DNA from: Hyphochytrium catenoides
Taxonomy: Eukaryota > Sar > Hyphochytriomycetes > Hyphochytriales > Hyphochytriaceae
Assembly: GCA_900088475.1 (NCBI GenBank)
Contig: FLMG01001184.1
Span: forward strand, 1 to 13,743
Length of the DNA: 13,743 nucleotides
Direction of reading: 5' to 3'
Positions 1 to 8,026 of the stretch are shown here, piece by piece. The notes under the pieces are model-generated. The model searched no databases. It saw nothing but the letters and a program-made list of their open reading frames with translations, and was not told the DNA's origin. Numbering within the stretch: position 1 is the stretch's first letter; the number at the start of each line of letters is the position of its first letter. The translations under genes were made by a program, and so were the position numbers.

Positions 1-605
1 CTCTAAAGCGAACCCTCTAAACATCGTATGAGAGAGAACCTATAAGGGCTGCAGATGCTTCGGGCTATATTGGAGGCTCACATAACCTGTAGACAGATAA
101 TCTAATGCTCCTTCCAATCTCTGCTGCTGCTGAAGATCAGAGCAGCTTTTTGATTTCCCGATAAAAATCTTCAGAATCAGTTTTCTAATGAAAGGCTTGT
201 TATTGTTAGCGTTGAAGGAGCTTTGTCCCAGGGTTAGCGTAGATTTTAGTATCGCCCACAGAAGAAGAGGGGCACCCCACACCTGCCATTGGGGGGGAAG
301 CGCCCTAGATTCGGATTACCCTCCCAGATTCTCCGGAATACAGCCTCCTCAATCCCCATGAGATCCCAAATATGGAAAATGAGAGAGGAGCAAATCACGA
401 AACTCCAGCACTATGGAAAAGGCTGATAAAGAATAAACGGGCAGAATTCAGTTGCTGTTTCGTGGTAAAAAGCCCTAGATTCATGATCTTCGTTGTTAGA
501 TAGCCGTTAGCGGGTTTGTGGGCTGGTGGGCGTTACAGCGGAAGGTCAACAACCGTGCCCTGATGGCACCGTCCCTCTCCCCACTACTCGCTTAGCTCTG
601 TCTCT

Positions 606-664
<59 letters not shown>

Positions 665-1604
665 CCTCTCTCTCTTACTCTCTCTCCATCTCTCTCTCTC
701 TCTTTCTCTCTCTCTCTTTCCCTCTCTCTCTTTCTCTTTCTCTTCTCTCTCTCTATATCTATCTGAGCTCCCAATCCCTCTCTGATCTCCTCAATTGTCC
801 CTTGTCTGTCTCTTTGACCTCCTCTCTACCTCCCTCTTTCTCTGTCCTCCCTCCCTTCTCCTTCCAAACACCTCTCAGATTTCCTGTCTCCGCCACGTCC
901 TCCTTCTGTCTAAACTCTTCACATCCACTACTGGCTCTCTCTCTTGGGATCTGACTCGCCGCGTCTCACTCCATCCTCTCTAGCTCTTCTCTTCCAATCT
1001 CACATTTGAAGTCTATAAGACCTGTATTCCTTTCTACTCTTGTCCTCTCTCGCTCAGCATCCTGAGGATACCACCTCGGCACTAATCACCATCGGCCATA
1101 GTTCACCTGCAGGCTCTTATGTTGGTGCAGCCTGGTGCGCCCTTTTCTCCTCCTCCTCTCTCCATCCTCTATACCTCTCAGCCTTTGCTTCCCCAGTGTG
1201 CTCTTCCTGACACTCTTATCTCTCCGGCTCTTCTCTCCCTGCCCTTGCGGTCGACTGCCAACTGTAAAACCATGCTGCCGCCAGGTACCAGTCACCTCTA
1301 GATCAGCGGGGAAGCTCTAGTATCCCGGACTCAAGAGCTATTCAGCAGACTGAAGAGGCTGCTATAAAGTCAGAGGGTCCTTCTTCCTCTCTCTTGCGTA
1401 TCTCCCTGCTCTTACTTCTGGAATCCAACTGACAGCAGAGTTTCCGTCCGAGTCGACAACAAACTCGCAGTACCTCGTTATTATCCTTCGCACGCTTTCT
1501 GCGTATCTCCTTTCTCTCTCTGTTCTACATCTCCTCAAGGGCGACGCTAGCCGAATGTTTGTCACCAACCTCTAAGAAAATATATAAGCTCTTCCACCAG
1601 CGGA
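1..1604. other. Left flank without an assignable gene; upstream region of the PI4K gene
   Basis: No recognisable protein is encoded here. Open frames on either strand are short or are by-products of the strongly biased base composition. From about 590 to 1560 the + strand is pyrimidine-rich, which opens CT-coded frames on + and Arg/Glu-rich frames on -. A minus-strand frame at 40-282 includes a Q-rich stretch and could be the end of an unknown gene, but nothing supports this. An 11-base direct repeat (GCCCTAGATTC) occurs at 302-312 and 472-482, and TGCGTATCTCC occurs at 1395-1405 and 1500-1510. A TATATAAG string at 1581-1588 lies only about 17 bases before the proposed PI4K start codon, too close for an ordinary TATA box unless the leader is extremely short or translation starts elsewhere. 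Confidence 0.5.
597..759 (+). repeat. CT/GA microsatellite and polypyrimidine tract
   Basis: The core at 611-660 is an uninterrupted TC dinucleotide run of about 25 units. Interrupted CT-rich sequence (CCCT, TTTC and CTTT variants) continues to about 759, and more loosely to about 1000. It lies roughly 0.6 to 1 kb upstream of the PI4K gene on its coding strand. Expansion by replication slippage is the likely origin. A long homopurine-homopyrimidine tract with mirror symmetry can in principle form triplex (H-DNA). It creates spurious Ser/Leu and Arg/Glu reading frames on the two strands, which I do not annotate. Confidence 0.95.
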
Positions 1605-4600
1605 ATGGGCGCGAGTCACTCCGCTGCGGCGGGCCATACCTCGCCTAGGTAAGTGACATACAATAACAAAGACCATTGAACAAGAGTGTGAATGAGAGAC
1701 GAAGTGAGGCCCTGCAGATGCCCTGCGAGATACTCACGGCTTGTCTTTCAAGCTCTCTTTAGCCTTTCTTGCCATTAGTTCTGGAGGTCAAGTTCTTCTC
1801 TTGACTCCTGGATCTCCATCCGTCTTCACCTTTCTTCTTGCTTCAATCTTCTCGGCTGCCCACTTACTTAGCGCCAGTTAGGTCGACTTTGGGGTCGTAT
1901 GAAGGTTTTCGGCCTGTGTGTTCTCATAATCCTTACTGATCTCTTCTTCATTCGTTATTGCTGCCTCTATAGAGCCATCAAGCGGAAGGTCTGTTACTTC
2001 GATGGCACAGAAGCCACTCTGGAGGCAGTTAATCTATGGGAAGTAACCCGCGACATATGGGAGAACAGAAAGCATCCGGACATTGTAGAGACAATCTGCA
2101 ATGGACTCAGCCAGATGGTGGCTGCTAAGGCCATATTCGACCAAGTGGAGTTCTATCTGCCTCAATTGGCCCACATGATCCTCTACCTAGAAAATGACTG
2201 GCCAACGTCAGCAATGGAACAGTTCGTGCTGCTTGTCAGTCAGAGTAGCGTACACTTTGCCCTACAGTTCTTCTGGATCCTTTATGCTGCGCTGGACGAA
2301 AACAGGCCGAAAGCAGGCGGAAACTTCCGTATCTACATGCGCTGTGCCCAGCTCCTCTTGAATGTGGAGCAATGCCTTGTCTATGGCTCTCCAAATGCCA
2401 GGAGGGTCCAGGAACTTCTAGAGAGGGGAGATATCTCGAAGGGAGAAGTGGAGAAGCTCCTGATGGCCGATAGGCGGTACTTTGCTACACACACAAGTGA
2501 TAGTTGCACCACCTCTCAGGGCAACAAGCCACAGGTCCAAGGTTGGCTCTATAAGAAAGGGGGAGGAACTTCCAAACTGGGCCGACGCAGCTGGAACCAG
2601 CGCTGGTGCAGACTCGAGAGAAGGACAATCTTGGTCTATACGAGCCCACAAGACTTTTATGCCTATGCTTCTATTACCTTGGGCACTGCTAAGGTATAAC
2701 TGATAGGATTATCCCTTGACATTCTTCCAAGCAAGGCTCTTCCTGTCACTTCCGCCACCATGAGTTCCACTCATTCTGGCTGGGAGCAATCATTTGTCCA
2801 TGTCACGCATTACCATGCCTCGTACTTCCATCTTCGTCTGTGCTGCATACTCTATTCCACAGCCGTAGTCTTTTTAAAACCTCTTGTGATGAGCTTAAGG
2901 TTGCTATCAGTCTTGATGCCACTATCTCACCTTTCCAGTTGTTTATGTTGCCTCTGTCAATGCCAGCCTTCTTCTGAACTACCAGCTAAGGGTCATGCAC
3001 TTTCTACGCGGTGTTCTTTCAGGTTCTTGTGAAGGACAACAACAAGCACAGCCACTACTTTGAGGTCCACGACACGTATAGCAGCGCCATCTTCAAGTTC
3101 TCCGCTTTGTCAGGTGAAGACATGACACGATGGGTGGAGGCCATCACAGCTGCGGCCGAAGGGCCTGCTCCTCCTCCTTCCTCCCCTAACAGGCGACCAG
3201 CGGCGCCTGCGGAGAAAGATGAAGTTGCCTCGGCATCCTCGCTTCCCCCACCATCATCTTTTCCTACTAATGCATCGGATCTATCTCAGCAGCGTGCGGT
3301 GGACGACCTAGCGATTAAGGTCTCGCCTCCTAAGCATGACGGCATGAAGAGAACCTTTAGCTGTGAGACTTTCTCTGCTGCCAAGCCAGACATTCTTGCT
3401 CTAGCTGTTGGCTCAATTACTGTCTCTAGCAAGTTGCATGAGACTGACAGGAATGACGATCAGACCGACAAGAAGTCAGAGGAGACTGACCTGAAGAATC
3501 GTGACGACACATGTGCAAAGAAGGGAATAGATGGTGATAAGCATGCAGAAGTTAACATGAAGGAAGATGACTTTGTGAAGGAAGAAGGGCAGAATGGAGA
3601 CTGCAACAATTGTGACTCTCCAATTGAAGATGATGGGCATCCAGGTCCAATCTCTCTGGCTGAACCACCAACCAAAGTGAATGCGATCGCTCCTCCTTCT
3701 CCTCCCCACCTTCAGCAGTCCTTTAACTCTGCTTCCCTCTCTTCTCTAACTTTGGCGCATACTGCTCCGACACTCACGAGACTGCAGTCGAAGAGGCAGC
3801 CAAGTGGCTCCTCACTGCTAGGTACTTCGCTCCTCCTCCCGCTGTCTTTATGTCTTTGGGTCACAATACGTACTTGCCTTCAATCATTATAGCTCCTTAG
3901 CTCCTCTGCCGGGAATATGTGAGATCTCCTTGGCAAACTTCACTCCCAAACTCTATGTAGTCCACCTTCCGGGACCCGTTGAGTCCGCGGCCAGTGTCTA
4001 CTCATCGTCAGTGTCGAGTCTGTGTCTTTGGGTTTCGCCATCTAGGGATCCAACTTCTGCTTTCGATTCCATCGTGTCTCACTCCACCGTCATCTTGTTC
4101 GTAGGACCCAATAACTTCTCTCCAGAGGAGAGTGCTCGATACCAGTTCTTCACGGAGCAGAGAAACTTCATTAAGGCACTGACCGACGTCAGTGAGGAGT
4201 TGCGGCTCAAGGAACCCTCTCAGAGGCAGAAACAGCTCAGTCCACTGCTAAAGAACATAAGGTGTGAAGCCTGAGGTGCCTAGTACTTTTAGTTCCCCGC
4301 TCTCTTAGCATGCGGTCTCCGCATCCCCTCTCTGAAGTTAATCTCCCATTTGCAAGTCGCACTCTTCACGACTTATCCATTTATCTGACGCACACCCTTG
4401 TCATCATGCTGCCAAACAGGATACCTGCCAGCGCGTACATCCCGCTTTGTCGTTCTACTGACCGCTACTTCAGTGTACTGCGTATCTGCACGCAAGAGGG
4501 TTGCGTCTTCAGCACGAATGAGCGCTCTCCCTGCCTCATTTTCTTTGAGGTCCTTGAAGATCCAGGGAAAAATGACGTCTCGGGTGCCCTTAATGCCAAG

Positions 4601-5779
4601 CTCTTTGGACGAGAGGCTGTGACAATGAGTCCGGATGGAGAGAAGGGTGAAAGAATAGTTGAGAAGGCTGGGGACCAGGCTCACGCCCCAGGGTTGGCAA
4701 ACAAGGCGCCCAGCACCTCAACCCTAGGGTCTATGGATTCCAGCCTGAGTCATCTGTGTCCAGTTGAAACAGAAACAGCAGCAAAAGAGGAGCAAGTAGG
4801 TGGCAATGCTGTAGAGTACCATGAAGTCAGCATGGAAAAAAGTTCCTCGTCTTCTCTCACTTCCCCTGCTGAGGTCCCAACTATTAAGAAGATCCAGAAC
4901 CAGATCTTCGGGGAATTATGGGAAGATAGGAAAGAGCGTCTGCGAACTGTATCTCCCTACGGCAGCCTTCAAGGTTGGAATCTTCTTGCTCTTATTGCTA
5001 AGAGTCACGATGATCTCCGACAAGAGATGTTCGTCATGCAGCTAATTACGTACTTTAGAGACATCTTCAAGGCAGAAGGTCTGCCACTTTACCTCCATCC
5101 ATACAAAATCATCTCCACTGGAGCGAAGACTGGTCTCATCGAGTACTTGAAGAACGCGAAATCCTTGGACTCTTTAAAGAAGTCCAAAGACTTCCGCAGC
5201 CTACGACATCTCTTCGAGCAGCTATATGGTGGACCAGAGTCAGAGAGCTTCAAAACAGCGCAGAGAAACTTTACGAACTCCCTTGCCGCATACTCTCTCA
5301 TGTGCTATATCCTAGCCATAAAGGATAGGCACAACGGAAACATCATGTTAGATGTCGACGGCTACCTAATACACATCGATTATGGCTTTCTCCTTGGAAA
5401 AGCTCCAGGAGGGAACTTCTCCTTTGAGACTGCGCCGTTCAAGCTGACTCTTGAGATGGTAGCTGTAATGGGAGGGAAAGAGAGTGAGGAATTTAAGCGC
5501 TTCCGCTCGCTATGTGTCCAGGGCATGCTGGTAGCGAAGAAGAATGCAAGTGAACTACTGAAGCTAGTGGAGATCATGAGCTTCAAGAGCTCTTTCCTCT
5601 GTTTCCAGAACAAGGAGCAGTCTCAATCTTTGTCTGGTCTGCGAGATCGACTCCTTGTGACTGTTCCGGACAACCAGGTTCCTGCAGTTGTGACCGGGCT
5701 AATTGACCGATCTTACAATCACTCTGGAACATCCCAGTATGACCAATATCAGCAGATGGCAAATGGCATAAGACGATGA
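1605..5779 (+). CDS. PI4KB: Phosphatidylinositol 4-kinase, type III beta class, with internal PH domain
   Basis: This enzyme phosphorylates phosphatidylinositol at D4 to make PI4P; the beta class acts mainly at Golgi and endosomal membranes. Proposed exons are 1605-1648, 1973-2693, 3023-3821, 4105-4261 and 4420-5779 (3081 bases, 1026 aa), all with GT-AG introns and matching phases. Order of parts: MGASHS start; helical (LKU) region about 25-165 with VEFYLPQL at 73-80; PH domain about 200-300 (QGWLYKKGG, QRW, closing WVEAI); low-complexity charged linker about 300-515; kinase about 520-1020. Kinase landmarks are FFEVLED near 615-621, K768 with DDLRQE, catalytic DRHNGN from D876, and D894-Y-G, where relatives usually have DFG. 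The stop follows MANGIRR, in the place of the family's LTNGI ending. The ATG at 1899 lies inside intron 1: its hydrophobic frame ends at a clean TATAG acceptor, and joining from 1648 restores the frame. The first exon is the least certain part. The class call is strong because N-lobe, catalytic loop and C terminus all align with PI4KB. Confidence 0.93.
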
Positions 5780-6241
5780 GAACTACATGGCTCACGCTGG
5801 TCGGATCCATTCATTCACTTTTCACTGCAGCTACGGAACAGAGGTTGTTCCCGAGAGGACGGAAGACCTTGGACCTGCCGCGAGTTGATCCAGTGTCCCA
5901 GAGTGATAGCAGAGTCTTGGGCGAGCCAAGTCCAAACATGCGAGAAGCTAACATGCCAGTGCATTTGGCGCTCTCCGTCCAGGCTTTGTCTTCATTCCCT
6001 GTCTCTGCAGGCAATAATAAGCGATAATAATCATCACCTTCAAACTAGCAAAGGAGAGTTATGCTGTTGGTCTCCTTTCTGTCGTCCAGCTGGTCAGATT
6101 TACTTCTCTTCATCTTGCATTCTAACGGGCATTTGTCGTTGTTGGGTCCAAACTTGAGAAGGCCCCTCCGTATCTAGCTCTCGACAAGCATTGTTCCACA
6201 CTTGTCTCAGGGACTTTCTAAGCGATATCCTCAACCACTGA
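5780..6241. other. Convergent intergenic gap (3' ends of PI4K and RMI2-like genes)
   Basis: About 460 bases lie between two converging stop codons. Frames at 5776-6027 (+) and 5811-6014 (-) overlap each other, have no family resemblance and look accidental. AT-rich TAATAA/AATAAT strings near 6012-6030 could contribute to 3'-end formation of the PI4K transcript, but no standard AATAAA is placed convincingly. I see no RNA gene here. Confidence 0.5.
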
Positions 6242-7272
6242 CTACTCTAAATCAATGACGATAGGTTGATCTCTTGAGGTGATTGGAAGGGAAAACGACG
6301 GAGGCAACTTTTTCGCACGCTCTAACCAGTCCGAGACAACCTCAGCGTACCAAAGACTCTCATAATCAGGCCCACTCAGCTTCTCCAACGTAGAAGGAGC
6401 TGCCGGAGAAGTTGTGAAAGAAGTGGTAGGACCCTTGCCATCATGGAGGACGGTAAAGACGTGAGAGATAAGAACAGGCTGGCCTGAGGGATCCTCCTTC
6501 CGCCGGACTAATGGTCCAATAACCATCACATACATTCCTGGAAACAGGAGGTTACTCGAGTCTGTAACAAATGAAGAGACCAAGCAGATAGGAAGACCAG
6601 TCGCTTTGGACGTTAAAATGTCAAAGTAGACAATGCTCTAGCATGGGTTAGAGCTTCGAAATAGTGATAAGTAAGGGCTCATAGGAAGACCAGGACAACG
6701 TTAGAGGATTTGGAGAAGGGTTCAGTCTGACCCTTCGCTAGAAAAAGTTTGGTTGCGAGATGATTCAACTTGATTGCGACTCGCAGTCGTCCTGTACCGT
6801 CATCCAAGGACAGCTCACCATCAGGATACACGCTATCAATAATTCCCTACGGCAATAGTATCGGAGGCTGAGAGACACAGGATGCTATTTGGATGAACAA
6901 ATCCGGCGCAAGACGAACATAGAGCTAAGTGAAGGGCATGTTGAGAGTGTTTGAAAGGTGAGCCTATTGCCAGTGAGATGGAGAAAGGATGAGATGTTAG
7001 CCGCTAGACTAGGGGAACGAACGGGAGAGATCGGGAAGGAGGAGGCGGTAGCAGTGTGAGCCCAGGAACCAAAGTATTTAGCACACCTGTACCCACGCTT
7101 TTGGCGCGAAAACATCAGCATGCAGTCTAATCTTCAGTGACAGATATGACTCGTGCTGCGCTTCAGATGCTTCCTCTACCTGTAGTTGTCCTATAAAGAC
7201 TCGGACTGCCACTGTCCTGGATACCGGAGACTCGAGTACGGCTCCATCCTTGTTCACTTGAGTCGAGGTCAT
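6242..7272 (-). CDS. RMI2: RMI2-like OB-fold protein (RecQ/TOP3/RMI dissolvasome subunit)
   Basis: RMI2 is a small OB-fold protein that binds RMI1 in the complex of a BLM-type helicase, topoisomerase III alpha and RMI1; the complex dissolves double Holliday junctions without crossovers in the nucleus. Exons on the minus strand are 7272-7087, 6846-6732 and 6561-6242 (621 bases, 206 aa; human RMI2 is about 147). Introns are 240 and 170 bases, with CAG|GTGTGC and AGG|GTCAGA donors and GTAG and ACAG acceptors; phases 0 and 1 match. Seen in the protein: RVFIGQLQ near the start, KAWVQG at 58-63, the loop GELSLDDGTG at 72-81, LLFPGMYVMVIG at 105-116, and YESLWYAEVV at 167-176. These parallel human WMQG, PGKYVMVMG and HESMWELEV in the same order. 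A Ser/Thr/Pro-rich insert (about 143-165) and a 25-residue tail explain the extra length. The alternative is another RPA2- or Stn1-like OB protein, since DDGTG occurs there too; the MYVMV-to-SLW spacing favours RMI2. Confidence 0.78.
7100..7111. promoter_or_regulatory. Perfect match to the palindromic E2F/DP site, inside RMI2-like exon 1
   Basis: The 12 bases TTTGGCGCGAAA fit the consensus TTTSSCGCSAAA exactly and sit within a TTTT...AAAA context. On the minus strand they encode part of VFAPK in the RMI2-like exon 1, about 160 bases after its start codon. E2F/DP regulates S-phase genes in most eukaryotic lineages, and RMI2 acts in S/G2. A second, shorter match (TTCGCGCC, 7638-7645) lies upstream of the same gene. 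Binding is inference only. Confidence 0.35.
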
Positions 7273-7594
7273 AGTGTAACTATGTCAAGATGTCCGGCGA
7301 GAGCCCTTTTCCCAACAGAACAGCTCTTAGTTTGAGGATCTTGGTGAAGATGCTTCAGCTTGGAAGTCTGTCTGCTTTCGCCCCGGATCGGCAGGAGAAC
7401 TAGAAAGTGTCTGTCAACCCGATCCTAATCTTCGAAGCGTTGTTAGTCAACCTTCGTAACCCGATGACGAGGAAGGACGCGAAGCTCAGCGATATCGCAA
7501 AACTCTAGGAAAGATAAACTAGAAAGTAGAGGATATGTAATAGCGGGTCCATTAGGACTTCTACTTTACGCGATTATTTTAATCGTGAAAATGG

Positions 7595-7648
7595 TCTGAA
7601 ATCTCCGCCAGCGAGAATAATTTTGAAGACTCTGAAATTCGCGCCAGC
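7595..7648. repeat. Two copies of an 18-base element in the divergent promoter
   Basis: Copy 1 at 7595-7612 is TCTGAAATCTCCGCCAGC and copy 2 at 7631-7648 is TCTGAAATTCGCGCCAGC. They agree at 15 of 18 bases, with the only differences in the three central positions. Starts are 36 bases apart. Copy 2 contains TTCGCGCC, which fits the short E2F consensus TTSSCGCS; copy 1 does not. Paired near-identical elements in a divergent promoter suggest protein-binding sites, but a recent small duplication would look the same. Confidence 0.6.
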
Positions 7649-7789
7649 CAAAACTGAATCACAGAATGCCTAGCCACGGATTATCACATGGGAGCAGTTT
7701 TACTCATTTCCTGCTATTATCCATAGCGCAGTCCTACGCAGATTGATCTTTCCTCAATATTGTCAGTAGTGATTATCAGCTGTCTGATT

Positions 7790-7805
7790 CTCAATGCGCA
7801 TTGAG
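7790..7805. repeat. Perfect 16-base palindrome CTCAATGCGCATTGAG
   Basis: The two 8-base halves are exact reverse complements with no spacer. It lies about 220 bases upstream of the SMYD start and 520 upstream of the RMI2-like start. A nearby CAATATTG palindrome at 7755-7762 shares the CTCAAT beginning. Homodimer binding is a possible role; extrusion as a cruciform is less likely at this length. Confidence 0.6.
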
Positions 7806-8026
7806 CTTCTGATATCAGCGGGACATCACTGCTTCCAACGATCTCTGCGAGCTTTAGTTCTTGTTATTAGGTCTTCTTCTGGCTGACTGGAGGCAATGAT
7901 CTGTGCTCGTCTGGCTCTTCAGGTCCTTCAAAGCATTGACAACGCTTCCTCTTCTTCTACTCCTCGTTGTTCCTATCTACAGTCATCTTGCATTTATCCA
8001 CCCACGATCGAAGGTTGTTGCCGTAG

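Larger units (their letters stand above)
7273..8026. promoter_or_regulatory. Divergent promoter region between RMI2-like and SMYD genes
   Basis: The two start codons point away from each other across 754 bases with no coding potential in either direction. Within it are a 15-base inverted repeat, CGATTA-TTT-TAATCG, at 7570-7584, a duplicated 18-base element at 7595-7612 and 7631-7648, and a 16-base palindrome at 7790-7805. The last 150 bases before the SMYD start are rich in pyrimidines on its coding strand, as upstream of PI4K. No conventional TATA box is evident. Shared regulation of the two genes is inferred from the arrangement only. Confidence 0.55.

Noticed and set aside
40-282. Minus-strand 80-residue frame with a QQQQ stretch
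   Set aside because: No family resemblance, no supporting splice structure I could define, and no neighbouring exon found. It may be the end of an unknown gene but cannot be supported.
526-983. Ser/Leu-rich + frames and Arg/Glu-rich minus frame over the CT tract
   Set aside because: They are direct translations of a dinucleotide repeat and carry no independent coding evidence.
1086-1568. Arg-rich minus frames and overlapping + frames upstream of PI4K
   Set aside because: They follow from the pyrimidine bias of the + strand, overlap each other and show no domain.
1581-1588. TATATAAG as the PI4K TATA box
   Set aside because: It is only about 17 bases before the proposed start codon, which would leave no room for a normal leader.
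1899-1972. Start of PI4K at the ATG at 1899 with an N-terminal membrane segment
   Set aside because: The hydrophobic stretch is read from pyrimidine-rich intron sequence ending in TATAG, and an upstream exon joins in phase. PI4KIII enzymes have no such segment.
2760-3032. + frame of 90 residues between the PI4K exons
   Set aside because: It lies in the 329-base intron 2694-3022; the PH domain reads through correctly when this is removed.
5776-6157. Short frames downstream of the PI4K stop
   Set aside because: Overlapping frames on both strands in a convergent gap, no similarity and no start context.
6885-7086. Ser-rich minus frame following RMI2-like exon 1
   Set aside because: It is intron sequence: exon 1 ends at CAG|GTGTGC and the OB fold continues after the GTAG acceptor at 6847.
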